Origin: Streptomyces sp. ISL-96
Lineage (GTDB): Bacteria; Actinomycetota; Actinomycetes; Streptomycetales; Streptomycetaceae
NCBI RefSeq assembly: GCF_018614035.1
Contig: NZ_JAGGPA010000003.1
Coordinates: 1 to 64,000, forward strand
Length of the DNA stretch: 64,000 nucleotides
Direction: 5' to 3'
A program made the translations under genes and the position numbers. Every line of letters begins with the position of its first letter. Positions within the stretch are counted from its first letter, which is position 1. Below the pieces are notes generated by a model. It searched no databases and had not been told where the DNA came from. It worked only from the letters and a program-made list of their open reading frames with translations. Shown piece by piece: positions 36,547-45,353 of this stretch.

Positions 36547-38208
36547 GTGCAGCAGGAGCAGGAGCTCATCGCCCGGGCGCAGGCCTGGCTGGCCGAAGAC
36601 CCGGACAGCGAGACCCGCGACGAGCTCGCCAAGCTCATCGACGCCGAGGCCGTGGACGAGATCGCCGCGCGCTTCGCCGGCACCCTCCAGTTCGGCACGG
36701 CCGGCCTCCGCGGAGAACTCGGCGCGGGCCCCATGCGCATGAACCGCGCCGTGGTCATCCGCGCCGCCGCCGGCCTCGCCGCGTACCTGACGGCCAAGGG
36801 CCAGACCGACGGCCTCGTCGTGATCGGCTACGACGCCCGCCACAAGAGCGCCGACTTCGCCCGCGACACCGCCGCCGTCATGACCGGCGCCGGCCTGCGC
36901 GCCGCCCTCCTGCCCCGCCCGCTGCCCACCCCCGTACTGGCCTTCGCCATAAGGCACCTGGGCGCCGTCGCCGGCGTCGAGGTCACCGCGAGCCACAACC
37001 CGCCCCGCGACAACGGCTACAAGGTCTACCTCGGCGACGGCTCGCAGATCGTGCCCCCGGCCGACGCCGAGATCGCCGCCGGGATCGACGCCGTACGGTC
37101 ACTCGCCGACGTACCGCGCCCCGACACCGGCTGGTTCACCCTCAACGAGGAGGTCCTGGAGGCCTATCTCGCCCGTACGGACGAGGTCCTGACCGCCGGG
37201 TCCCCCCGCACCGCCCGCGTCGTCTACACGGCCATGCACGGCGTCGGCAAGGAGGTCCTGACGGCCGCATTCGCCCGTGCCGGATTCCCCGAGCCCGTGC
37301 TCGTCGCCGAGCAGGCCGAGCCGGACCCGGACTTCCCCACGGTCGCCTTCCCCAACCCGGAGGAGCCGGGGGCCATGGACCTGTCCTTCGCCACCGCCCG
37401 CCGCATGCAGCCCGAGCAGCCGGACCTGATCGTCGCGAACGACCCGGACGCGGACCGCTGCGCCGTCGCCGTGCCCGTACCCGGCACCGACGAGTGGCGG
37501 ATGCTGCGCGGCGACGAGGTCGGCGCGCTGCTCGCCGCCCACCTGGTCCGCAACGGAGCGAGCGGCACCTTCGCCGAGTCCATCGTGTCGTCGTCCCTCC
37601 TCGGCCGGATCGCCGCCGCCGCCGGTCTGCCGTACGAGGAGACCCTGACCGGCTTCAAGTGGATCGCCCGCGTCGACGGCCTGCGCTACGGCTACGAAGA
37701 GGCGCTCGGCTACTGCGTCGACCCCGAGGGCGTACGCGACAAGGACGGCATCACGGCGGCGCTCCTCATCACCGAGCTCGCCTCCGTCCTGAAGTCCGAG
37801 GGCCGCACGCTCCTCGACCTCCTCGACGACCTCGCCGTAGAGCACGGCCTGCACGCCACCGACCAGCTGTCGGTCCGCGTCGAGGACCTGACGGTGATCG
37901 CCGACGCGATGGCCCGCCTGCGCGCCCAGCCGCCCACCACGCTCGCGGGCCTGACCGTCACCTCCGCCGAGGACCTGACACGCGGCACCGACAAGCTGCC
38001 GCCCACCGACGGCCTGCGCTACTACCTGGACGGCGAGGTGAAGGCCCGAGTGATCGTCCGCCCGAGCGGCACCGAGCCGAAGCTCAAGTGCTACCTGGAG
38101 GCCGTAGTCCCGGTCGCCGGCGCGAACGAGCTCTCAACCGCGAAGGAGCGGGCCGAGGCCATCCTCGCCACCATCAAGCGCGACCTGTCGGCGGCGGCCG
38201 GCATCTGA
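36547..38208 (+). CDS. Phospho-sugar mutase (phosphomanno-/phosphopento-mutase type)
   Basis: This 553-residue alpha-D-phosphohexomutase-fold enzyme moves phosphate between C1 and C5/C6 of sugar phosphates. The phosphoserine loop is TASHNPPRDNGYK, the metal loop NDPDADRCAVA, and the phosphate-binding loop RPSGTEPKLKCYLE. Next to PNP and deoC, conversion of (deoxy)ribose-1-phosphate to the 5-phosphate is the most sensible role, though phosphomannose/glucose use is also possible. GTG 36547 with GAGAGG about 10 bases upstream is chosen over upstream starts. Confidence 0.9.
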   Translation: MQQEQELIARAQAWLAEDPDSETRDELAKLIDAEAVDEIAARFAGTLQFGTAGLRGELGAGPMRMNRAVVIRAAAGLAAYLTAKGQTDGLVVIGYDARHKSADFARDTAAVMTGAGLRAALLPRPLPTPVLAFAIRHLGAVAGVEVTASHNPPRDNGYKVYLGDGSQIVPPADAEIAAGIDAVRSLADVPRPDTGWFTLNEEVLEAYLARTDEVLTAGSPRTARVVYTAMHGVGKEVLTAAFARAGFPEPVLVAEQAEPDPDFPTVAFPNPEEPGAMDLSFATARRMQPEQPDLIVANDPDADRCAVAVPVPGTDEWRMLRGDEVGALLAAHLVRNGASGTFAESIVSSSLLGRIAAAAGLPYEETLTGFKWIARVDGLRYGYEEALGYCVDPEGVRDKDGITAALLITELASVLKSEGRTLLDLLDDLAVEHGLHATDQLSVRVEDLTVIADAMARLRAQPPTTLAGLTVTSAEDLTRGTDKLPPTDGLRYYLDGEVKARVIVRPSGTEPKLKCYLEAVVPVAGANELSTAKERAEAILATIKRDLSAAAGI

Positions 38209-38219
38209 ATCACCCAGCG

Positions 38220-38257
38220 CCGGGCGGTCGGTTCCCTGCCCGGGACCGACCGCCCGG
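38220..38257 (+). terminator. Terminator after the phospho-sugar mutase gene
   Basis: A perfect 13-bp stem ccgggcggtcggt/accgaccgcccgg follows 11 bases after the stop. Confidence 0.8.
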
Positions 38258-38362
38258 ACGAGTGGTTTCCGTACGGCAGGTGACGCAGCGCCCCATGCCC
38301 TCTCCTGAGCACGCGAGGAAGGGTGACCCGGTATCCCCTGCCGAGTCCCAGGAGCTGCCGCC

Positions 38363-39580
38363 TTGCCCCCGACCGCACCCACGGTGACCCCCCGGCCCCA
38401 CAGAGCCGACCCAGCCGCGAGACGCCCGTACGACGGGACGCGGGACCGGCTCGCGACGCTCACGAAGTCCCTGCGGCGTGCCGCGCCCGCCCTGGCCGGG
38501 TACGTCGCCGTACGCGTCCTGGGTGTGCTGGTTCTCGGGCACTGGGCCCACCTGAAGGGCCACGGCCTGTGGCCCGCTCTCGCCACCTCCTGGGACTCGC
38601 GCTGGTACCTGGAGATCGCCGACAGCGGGTACGACTCCACCCTCGGCACCGCCCACAACAGCAACAACCTGGCGTTCTTCCCTCTCTACCCGGTGCTGAT
38701 CAAGGCCGTCGCGGTCATCACCCCGGGCTCGCGCGCCAGCGTCGGCGTACTCCTCGCCGTAGCCTTCTCACTCCTCGCGGTGTGGGGCATCTTCGCGGTC
38801 GGCGACAGGCTGTACGGGCGCCGCGTCGGCACCCTGCTGGCCGTCCTGTGGGGCTGCATGCCGGTCGCGGTCGTCCAGTGGATGGGCTACACGGAGTCGC
38901 TGTTCACGGCACTGACGGCCTGGTCGCTGTACGCCGTCCTCGCCGGCCGCTGGCTGTGGGCGGGCTCCCTCGCCACGCTCGCCGGCCTGACCCGCCCCAC
39001 CGGCATCGCGGTCGCCGCGGCCGTCTCGATGGCGGCGGCGGTGGCACTGTGGCGGTCCTGGCGGGGCGGGAGGGGGCTGCGGCCCGCCGTGCTCGCCGCC
39101 GGGCTGATCGCGCCGCTGGGATGGTTCGGTTACGTCGCCTGGGTGGGCCTGCGCCTCGGCCGCTGGGACGGCTACCTCGCCGTACAGAAGCTGTGGCTCA
39201 ACGAGTGGGACGGCGGGGCCGACACGCTGCGCGAGATGCGGCGCTTCCTGCTCTACCAGTCGAAGCCGCACCTGTTCCTGGTGGTGGTGACGCTGGTGCT
39301 GTTCCTGTCCGTAGCCCTGTTCCTCCTCTGCGCCGCCGAGCGCCTGCCGCTCCCCCTTCTGGTGTTCACCGGCGTACTGCTGCTGGTCGTCCTGGGCAGC
39401 GGCGGCGTCTACTTCCCGCGCGCCCGCTTCCTGATCCCGGGCTTCCCGCTGCTGCTGCCGCTCGCGCTGGCGGTGGGGCGGGCCCGGCGGCTCACCGGAG
39501 CGCTGGTCATGGGCGCAGCGGCGCTCGCCTCGGTGTGGTTCGGGGCGTACATGCAACTGATCTGGCCGGGCCCGCCCTAA
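38363..39580 (+). CDS. Integral membrane mannosyltransferase-like protein (PIG-V family)
   Basis: The 405-residue protein has about nine to ten hydrophobic helices and the motif WDSRWYLEIADSGYD near residue 77, typical of the PIG-V/glycosyltransferase-39-like fold that uses lipid-linked sugars. FFPLYPVLIK and GYTESLFTALTAW are further family-like segments. The start is taken as TTG 38363 because AGGAG lies eight bases upstream; the next in-frame GTG (38384) has no such site. It lies downstream of the mutase gene with its terminator between. The acceptor is unknown. Confidence 0.82.
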   Translation: MPPTAPTVTPRPHRADPAARRPYDGTRDRLATLTKSLRRAAPALAGYVAVRVLGVLVLGHWAHLKGHGLWPALATSWDSRWYLEIADSGYDSTLGTAHNSNNLAFFPLYPVLIKAVAVITPGSRASVGVLLAVAFSLLAVWGIFAVGDRLYGRRVGTLLAVLWGCMPVAVVQWMGYTESLFTALTAWSLYAVLAGRWLWAGSLATLAGLTRPTGIAVAAAVSMAAAVALWRSWRGGRGLRPAVLAAGLIAPLGWFGYVAWVGLRLGRWDGYLAVQKLWLNEWDGGADTLREMRRFLLYQSKPHLFLVVVTLVLFLSVALFLLCAAERLPLPLLVFTGVLLLVVLGSGGVYFPRARFLIPGFPLLLPLALAVGRARRLTGALVMGAAALASVWFGAYMQLIWPGPP

Positions 39581-39602
39581 GCCCCGACCCCGCCGAACGA
39601 GC

Positions 39603-39684
39603 CACGGTGCCAGGAGAGGACGGAGCCGGGCGCTCCCCCTCACAGTCCACGGTGCCAGGAGGGGACGTGGCGGGGCGCTCCCCG
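39603..39684. repeat. 37-bp direct repeat pair
   Basis: Both copies begin ccacggtgccaggag and end gggcgctcccc, with five differences. They are separated by eight bases, just after the mannosyltransferase stop. Confidence 0.75.
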
Positions 39685-39750
39685 CAGGGCGTTGAACGCA
39701 ACCACCCCGACGAAACAACGCAGTACCCGAACGTTCGACGCCCGAGGAGA

Positions 39751-39921
39751 CGCCACGGCGCGGCACCGACCTCAACGCCCGGGCCCCCGAAACCCGGACA
39801 CCCGCACCCCCGACCACGAGGACCGCCTCGGCCGACCGCCCGACGGACGGAGTCCGGCGCAGCCGCACGAAACCCGGAAGGCCGCCACGGCGCGGCACCG
39901 ACCCCAACGCTCCCGCCGAAA
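39751..39921. repeat. Second direct repeat pair
   Basis: Copies at 39751-39789 and 39883-39921 share cgccacggcgcggcaccgac, then caacgc, about 30 matching bases in all, with aaacccgga also repeated near both. Confidence 0.7.
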
Positions 39922-39937
39922 AGACCCCGCGTCGGCT

Positions 39938-40573
39938 TCACCCAGTGGCGAAAAGCACGGCGAGCGCGATCGCGCCCACCACGCACGGCGCGATGATCTC
40001 GTACGCCCAGCGCACAGACGGACTGCCCTGCGCGGTCGCCCGCCCCGCGCACCGCTCCGCCTGCTCCCGCAGATCGTCGACCGTCTGGTCGGCCGGCGCC
40101 CTGCGCGCGCCCGTGTCCGTGACGTCGGCGGTGGCGGACGTCCGGCCGTACGGGTCGTCCGTCGCCTTCCTGGCCTGCTGCCGGGCGACGCGCTTGCGCT
40201 GGCGCAGCGAGACCGGGATCGCCCACAGCTGGTACTTCTTGCTGCCCGCGAACACCTCGCTGGAGTACCCGGCCCGTACTCCCTCGACGGACGCCCACGG
40301 CAGCGTGATCGTACGGAAGGGATTGCGGATCCGGAGCCGGTCGTCGTTGGCGAAGACGGCGGGCCGCAGCGTGAACGCCACCACCAGCGGCACGGCGAAC
40401 AGCAGCCCCGCCACGGCCGCCCACGGCGTACGCCCCTCCCCGCGCACCAGCGCGTCGCCGCCGACCCAGGCGGCCAGCGCGAGCACCAGGACTCCGCCGG
40501 CCAGGGCGGAGGGCGACCGGAACACTCGGTCGGCGTACGTCGGCTCGGAGGGTGGTTTGGGGCTGCTTGTCAT
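39938..40573 (-). CDS. PH-domain membrane protein
   Basis: This 211-residue protein has two N-terminal helices (ALAGGVLVLALAAWVGGDAL, WAAVAGLLFAVPLVVAF), a bacterial PH-like beta domain (RLRIRNPFRTITLPWASVEG, VFAGSKKYQLWAIPV) and a C-terminal helix. The middle carries a hydrophilic linker with RKRVARQQARKA. Such proteins are common in actinobacteria; roles are unknown. Start ATG 40573. It points away from deoC and shares its promoter region with the secreted-protein gene upstream only by distance. Confidence 0.8.
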   Translation of the reverse strand: MTSSPKPPSEPTYADRVFRSPSALAGGVLVLALAAWVGGDALVRGEGRTPWAAVAGLLFAVPLVVAFTLRPAVFANDDRLRIRNPFRTITLPWASVEGVRAGYSSEVFAGSKKYQLWAIPVSLRQRKRVARQQARKATDDPYGRTSATADVTDTGARRAPADQTVDDLREQAERCAGRATAQGSPSVRWAYEIIAPCVVGAIALAVLFATG

Positions 40574-40656
40574 GGGGTGATTCTGCCTGAACCACGACGG
40601 CCGGGAGCGGCCGGGAGATTGCGTTACGGCAACGTCCCAGCCGCCGGCGTCCCGCC

Positions 40657-41232
40657 TCAGCGGGTCCAGGCGCTGTGGGTGCCGTCGGGCGTCAGGACGA
40701 TGTACATCCCGTTGGCGTTCACGGCCGCGGCACGGTTGTTGGCGACCAGCGTCCCAAGGACCCGCCCCTGATGGACGATCTTCAGAGTGAAGTGGCCCGC
40801 CGCCACCTTGGCGACCTTGGCGGTGCTGCCGTCGGGCAGCGGGAACGTACCAGCGCCGTAGCGCGCACGGCCGGTCCAGGAGACGACCTCACCGTCGCGG
40901 GTCAGAACGACGAACATTCCGTTGTGCTGCCCACCCGCGTCGGCGTTCTTGGCCTCCAGGGTGCCGAGGAGGTGGCCGTCGCGGGAGATGTTGTCCATGC
41001 GGTAGTGGTGGGCGCCCAGCTTGTAGATCCTGGCGGTGCTGCCGTCGACCAGCTTCTGGCTCCGTATCGGGGCGGCGGACTTCGCGGCGGACACGGCGGA
41101 CACGGCCGACGCGGCGGGCGAAGCCGGGCCGCTGGCGATGGCTGTGGCGGCCGGGGTCAGGAGGGCGGCGGCGAGCGCCACGGTGGTCAGGGCTCGGAGG
41201 GTGGTACGACGGCGGGAGTTCAGGCTCGACAT
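40657..41232 (-). CDS. Secreted protein with an internal duplication
   Basis: The 191-residue product has a signal peptide (RTTLRALTTVALAAALLTPA) and an Ala/Ser-rich linker, followed by two related units of about 60 residues. Unit one has DGSTARIYKLGAHHYRM and VLTRDGEVVSWTG; unit two has DGSTAKVAKVAAGHFTL and VLTPDGTHSAWTR. Each unit looks like a beta-sheet module. It starts at ATG 41232 with AGGAG eight bases before. No enzyme motif is present; surface or secreted binding is a guess. Confidence 0.75.
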   Translation of the reverse strand: MSSLNSRRRTTLRALTTVALAAALLTPAATAIASGPASPAASAVSAVSAAKSAAPIRSQKLVDGSTARIYKLGAHHYRMDNISRDGHLLGTLEAKNADAGGQHNGMFVVLTRDGEVVSWTGRARYGAGTFPLPDGSTAKVAKVAAGHFTLKIVHQGRVLGTLVANNRAAAVNANGMYIVLTPDGTHSAWTR

Positions 41233-41414
41233 GCGGGTCTCCTGGTCAGAGAGAGTTGCGGACCGGCGGAATGCCGGGCGGCGGGCTGCATGGATGAATC
41301 TAGGGAGGGTGTGCGGTGGAGTCGTCCCTTCCATGTCACCGGCGGGCAACAGAGATCACTTCTCCCCTTCCTCCCCTTCCTCCCAGTCATCCGCCCCAGG
41401 GGCTGTACAGGTCG

Positions 41415-41426
41415 CTACGCGCGTAG
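41415..41426. promoter_or_regulatory. Palindrome CTACGCGCGTAG upstream of deoC
   Basis: The identical 12-bp palindrome as before PNP and add, ending 19 bases before the deoC ATG (10 before the first in-frame GTG). Confidence 0.65.
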
Positions 41427-41445
41427 ATATGCTGCAGTGGTGACC

Positions 41446-42402
41446 ATGCCCACCACTGCACCCGCATCCGCGTTCGCCGACGTGACCGCGTCCGACGCAG
41501 CGCTGCGCCGCTTCCTGCACGGGCTCCCCGGCGTAGACACCGTCGGCCTCGAAGCGCGCGCCGCGTCCCTCGGTACCCGTTCGATCAAGACCACGTCCAA
41601 GGCGTACGCCATTGACCTGGCCATCTCCATGATCGACCTGACCACGCTCGAAGGCGCGGACACCCCGGGCAAGGTCCGGGCGCTCTGCGCCAAGGGCGCC
41701 AATCCCGACCCGACCGACCGCACCACGCCGCGCGTCGCCGCGATCTGCGTCTACCCGGACATGGCGGCCACCGCCAAGGAGGCCCTGGCCGGTACCGACA
41801 TCAAGGTCGCCTCCGTAGCCACCGCCTTCCCAGCCGGCCGCGCCGCGCTCCCGGTGAAGCTCGCCGACGTACGCGACGCCGTGGCCGCCGGGGCCGACGA
41901 GATCGACATGGTGATCGACCGGGGAGCCTTCCTCTCCGGTCACTACCTGAAGGTCTACGAAGAGATCGTGGCCGTGAAGGCCGAGTGCGGCGACAAGGCC
42001 CGCCTGAAGGTCATCTTCGAGACCGGCGAGCTCTCGACGTACGACAACATCCGCCGCGCGTCGTGGATCGGCATGCTGGCGGGCGCGGACTTCATCAAGA
42101 CGTCCACCGGCAAGGTCGGCGTGAACGCCACCCCGCCGAACACCCTGCTGATGCTTGAGGCCGTACGCGACTTCAAGGCGCAGACTGGAATCCAGATCGG
42201 CGTGAAGCCGGCCGGCGGCATCCGCACCACCAAGGACGCGGTCAAGTTCCTGGTGCTGGTCAACGAGACGGTCGGCGAGGACTGGCTCAGCAACGAATGG
42301 TTCCGCTTCGGCGCGTCCTCGCTGCTGAACGACCTGCTGATGCAGCGGCAGAAGCTGAGCACCGGCCGTTACTCCGGTCCCGACTACGTGACGGTGGACT
42401 GA
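41446..42402 (+). CDS. deoC: Deoxyribose-phosphate aldolase
   Basis: DeoC splits 2-deoxyribose-5-phosphate into acetaldehyde and glyceraldehyde-3-phosphate. The 318-residue TIM-barrel enzyme has DMVIDRGAFLSGHY, the Schiff-base Lys in ADFIKTSTGKVG and the second Lys in GVKPAGGIRTTKDA. ATG 41446 is chosen; GTG codons at 41437 and 41440 are in frame and could be used if the mRNA is leaderless, because no clear ribosome-binding site is seen. It overlaps functionally with the downstream aldehyde dehydrogenase genes, which start six bases after its stop. Confidence 0.94.
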   Translation: MPTTAPASAFADVTASDAALRRFLHGLPGVDTVGLEARAASLGTRSIKTTSKAYAIDLAISMIDLTTLEGADTPGKVRALCAKGANPDPTDRTTPRVAAICVYPDMAATAKEALAGTDIKVASVATAFPAGRAALPVKLADVRDAVAAGADEIDMVIDRGAFLSGHYLKVYEEIVAVKAECGDKARLKVIFETGELSTYDNIRRASWIGMLAGADFIKTSTGKVGVNATPPNTLLMLEAVRDFKAQTGIQIGVKPAGGIRTTKDAVKFLVLVNETVGEDWLSNEWFRFGASSLLNDLLMQRQKLSTGRYSGPDYVTVD

Positions 42403-42408
42403 TACACC

Positions 42409-43845
42409 ATGGCATCTGTATTCGAGTACGCACCGGCTCCCGAGTCCCGCGCGGTAGTCGACATCGCCCCCTCCTACGGACTCTTCATCGACGGCGAGTT
42501 CACCGACGCGGCCGACGGCAAGGTCTTCAAGACGATCTCGCCGTCCACCGAGGAAGTCCTCTCCGAGGTGGCGCGAGCGGGCACCGAGGACGTCGACCGC
42601 GCCGTGAAGGCCGCACGCAAGGCGTTCGACAAGTGGTCCGCGCTGCCGGGCTCCGAGCGCGCGAAGTACCTCTTCCGCATCGCGCGGATCATCCAGGAGC
42701 GCTCACGCGAGCTGGCCGTCCTGGAGACCCTCGACAACGGCAAGCCGATCAAGGAGACCCGCGACGCGGACCTCCCCCTGGTCGCCGCGCACTTCTTCTA
42801 CTACGCGGGCTGGGCCGACAAGCTCGACCACGCGGGGTACGGCGCCAACCCGCGCCCCCTGGGCGTGGCGGGCCAGGTCATCCCCTGGAACTTCCCCCTC
42901 CTCATGCTGGCGTGGAAGATCGCCCCGGCACTCGCGACGGGCAACACGGTCGTCCTGAAGCCGGCCGAGACGACCCCGCTCTCCGCGCTCTTCTTCGCGG
43001 ACATCTGCCGCCAGGCGGGCCTCCCCAAGGGCGTCGTCAACATCCTTCCCGGTTACGGGGAGGCGGGCGCCGCGCTCGTCGAGCACCCGGACGTCAACAA
43101 GGTCGCCTTCACGGGCTCCACGGCCGTAGGCAAGGCGATCGCCCGCCAGGTCGCGGGTACGTCGAAGAAGGTCACCCTGGAGCTGGGCGGCAAGGGCGCG
43201 AACATCGTCTTCGACGACGCCCCCATCGACCAGGCCGTCGAGGGCATCGTCACCGGCATCTTCTTCAACCAGGGCCAGGTCTGCTGCGCGGGCTCGCGCC
43301 TCCTGGTCCAGGAGTCGATCCAGGACGAACTCCTCGAGTCCCTCAAGCGCAGGCTCTCGACTCTCCGCCTGGGCGACCCGCTGGACAAGAACACCGACAT
43401 CGGCGCCATCAACTCCGCCGAACAGCTCGCCCGTATCACCAAGATCACCGAGACCGGCGAGGCGGAGGGCGCCGAGCGCTGGTCCGCGCCGTGCGATCTC
43501 CCCTCCTCCGGCTTCTGGTTCGCGCCGACGCTCTTCACGGGCGTCACGCAGGCGCACACCGTCGCGCGCGACGAGATCTTCGGCCCGGTGCTGTCGGTGC
43601 TGTCGTTCCGTACGCCCGACGAGGCCGTCGCCAAGGCCAACAACAGCCAGTACGGCCTGTCGGCAGGCATCTGGACGGAGAAGGGCTCGCGGATCCTCGC
43701 GGTCGCGAACAAGCTCCGCGCGGGTGTGGTCTGGGCCAACACGTTCAACAAGTTCGACCCGACCTCGCCCTTCGGCGGCTACAAGGAGTCGGGCTTCGGC
43801 CGTGAAGGCGGCCGTCACGGCCTGGAGGCGTACCTCGATGTCTGA
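42409..43845 (+). CDS. NAD-dependent aldehyde dehydrogenase
   Basis: This 478-residue dehydrogenase oxidises an aldehyde, in this operon most likely acetaldehyde from DeoC, to the acid. It has the NAD-fold PWNFPLLMLAWKIAPALATG, the base Glu in VTLELGGKGANIVF and the catalytic Cys in NQGQVCCAGSR, plus the terminal PFGGYKESGFGREGG. ATG 42409 is six bases after deoC. The next ALDH-like gene overlaps its last eight bases. Confidence 0.93.
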   Translation: MASVFEYAPAPESRAVVDIAPSYGLFIDGEFTDAADGKVFKTISPSTEEVLSEVARAGTEDVDRAVKAARKAFDKWSALPGSERAKYLFRIARIIQERSRELAVLETLDNGKPIKETRDADLPLVAAHFFYYAGWADKLDHAGYGANPRPLGVAGQVIPWNFPLLMLAWKIAPALATGNTVVLKPAETTPLSALFFADICRQAGLPKGVVNILPGYGEAGAALVEHPDVNKVAFTGSTAVGKAIARQVAGTSKKVTLELGGKGANIVFDDAPIDQAVEGIVTGIFFNQGQVCCAGSRLLVQESIQDELLESLKRRLSTLRLGDPLDKNTDIGAINSAEQLARITKITETGEAEGAERWSAPCDLPSSGFWFAPTLFTGVTQAHTVARDEIFGPVLSVLSFRTPDEAVAKANNSQYGLSAGIWTEKGSRILAVANKLRAGVVWANTFNKFDPTSPFGGYKESGFGREGGRHGLEAYLDV

Positions 43846-44728
43846 CCGCTTGACTGTCCTCAAGACCTACAAGCTGTACGTCGGGGGCAAGTTCCCCCGC
43901 TCCGAGAGCGGCCGGGTGTACGAAGTGACGGACTCGAAGGACAAGTGGCTGGCCAACGCCCCCCTCTCGTCCCGCAAGGACGCCCGTGACGCGGTCGTCG
44001 CCGCGCGCAAGGCGTTCGGGGGCTGGTCGGGCGCGACGGCGTACAACCGGGGCCAGGTCCTCTACCGCGTCGCCGAGATGCTGGAGGGCCGCAAGGACCA
44101 GTTCGTACGCGAGGTGGCGGACGCGGAGGGCCTGTCCAAGTCGAAGGCCACCGTCGTCGTCGACGCGGCGATCGACCGCTGGGTCTGGTACGCGGGCTGG
44201 ACCGACAAGATCGCCCAGATCGTCGGCGGCGCGAACCCGGTCGCGGGCCCGTTCTTCAACCTCTCCACCCCCGAGCCCACGGGTGTCGTCACCGTCGTCG
44301 CCCCCCAGGAGTCGTCTTTCCTGGGCCTGGTCTCGGTGATCGCCCCGGTGATCGCGACGGGCAACACGGCCGTCGTCATCGCCTCGGAGAAGTCCCCGCT
44401 GCCCGCGCTCTCCCTCGGCGAGGTCCTGGCCACGTCCGACCTGCCGGGCGGTGTGGTCAACATCCTCACCGGGCGTACGCGCGAGATCGCGGCGCCGCTC
44501 GCCGCGCACCAGGACGTCAACGCCATCGACCTCTCGGGCGCGGACGCCGACCTGGCGCGCGAACTGGAGATCGCCGCCGCGGACAACCTCAAGCGGGTTC
44601 TGCGTCCACAGGCTGTGGACGGCGACTGGTCGGCCGACCAGGGCACGCACCGCCTGACGGCCTTCCTCGAAATGAAGACGGTCTGGCACCCGACGGGCTC
44701 CTTGGGCGCGTCCGGCTCCGCCTACTGA
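43838..44728 (+). CDS. ALDH-fold protein lacking the catalytic half
   Basis: The 296-residue protein has the ALDH N-terminal coenzyme domain (TGVVTVVAPQESSFLGLVSV) but ends near DNLKRVLRPQAVD, where catalytically active relatives continue for about 170 residues with the Cys. It has therefore no nucleophile, so it cannot be an aldehyde dehydrogenase alone. ATG 43838 overlaps the preceding gene by eight bases, so translation is coupled. A similar pairing of active and inactive ALDH halves exists in ALDH16 proteins, so it may be a structural partner. This is inference. Confidence 0.85.
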   Translation: MSDRLTVLKTYKLYVGGKFPRSESGRVYEVTDSKDKWLANAPLSSRKDARDAVVAARKAFGGWSGATAYNRGQVLYRVAEMLEGRKDQFVREVADAEGLSKSKATVVVDAAIDRWVWYAGWTDKIAQIVGGANPVAGPFFNLSTPEPTGVVTVVAPQESSFLGLVSVIAPVIATGNTAVVIASEKSPLPALSLGEVLATSDLPGGVVNILTGRTREIAAPLAAHQDVNAIDLSGADADLARELEIAAADNLKRVLRPQAVDGDWSADQGTHRLTAFLEMKTVWHPTGSLGASGSAY

Positions 44729-44736
44729 TCCCCCTG

Positions 44737-44781
44737 CGGATGGGCCCGTACCGCTTTCGGCGGTACGGGCCCATCCGCATG
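44737..44781 (+). terminator. Very strong terminator after the deoC-ALDH operon
   Basis: A perfect 20-bp stem starting tgcggatgggcccgtaccgc with a 5-base loop, eight bases after the last stop. Confidence 0.9.
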
Positions 44782-44825
44782 CCCGCAGACCCACATCCCC
44801 CGCACGCACCGCACTCCCACCTGGT

Positions 44826-45233
44826 TCAGCCCGGCAGCAGCCCCGCCGCCTGACCCACCAGCGGCAGCTCCCGCAGCGCGTTGCCCTGCGTGAGCGGGGC
44901 GGTGAGCGGCTTCGTGCTGAGCGGCTGGAAGTCGGCGACCTGCGTGCCCAGTCCGTTGTCCAGCGGGTCCACACCCGTCCCCGCCAGCGGGTTGAGACGG
45001 AAGTCCTTGACCGGGGCCAGCACACCGGCGCTCGCGGCTCCGAGCGCACCGGGCATGGCCGCCGGATCGAGGTTCTCCAGCGGTACGTCGATCGCGGCCT
45101 CCTGCGGGGCCGGCGGCGGGCCCGCGTGCGCCGCACCACCGCCGGCGGCAAGGGCCGCACCGGCCGCGGCGACGGCCAGACCTGCGCGCAGCAGCGCGCT
45201 CCGCTGGTACTTGGGACCTGCTTCACGTGCCAT
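44826..45233 (-). CDS. Small secreted protein, Pro/Leu/Ala-rich
   Basis: The 135-residue product has a signal peptide (RSALLRAGLAVAAAGAALAA, cleavage near AHA-GPPP) and a short mature region with repeated Leu-Pro/Pro-Leu turns (PLAGTGVDPLDNGLG, STKPLTAPLTQG) ending GLLPG. It resembles another small secreted protein at 55932. Both may belong to a Streptomyces family of small wall or extracellular proteins, function unknown. Start ATG 45233 is preceded by GGCGGG. Confidence 0.65.
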   Translation of the reverse strand: MAREAGPKYQRSALLRAGLAVAAAGAALAAGGGAAHAGPPPAPQEAAIDVPLENLDPAAMPGALGAASAGVLAPVKDFRLNPLAGTGVDPLDNGLGTQVADFQPLSTKPLTAPLTQGNALRELPLVGQAAGLLPG

Positions 45234-45353
45234 GGGATTCCCGCCTGAGTGAGTAATCATGAGCGCACGCAGCGTAGTTGAGGTGTGACGCTCGATACCA
45301 ACCACTCCCCGGTGGGGTCCCCCGACCGGCTCAATGCCGCAGAATGGTTGCCC

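Larger units (their letters stand above)
39581..39937. other. Intergenic region with two pairs of direct repeats
   Basis: No gene is supported in these 357 bases. It carries two adjacent 37-bp direct repeats (39603-39639 and 39648-39684) and a second pair about 130 bases apart at 39751 and 39883 (shared core cgccacggcgcggcaccg). Confidence 0.6.
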
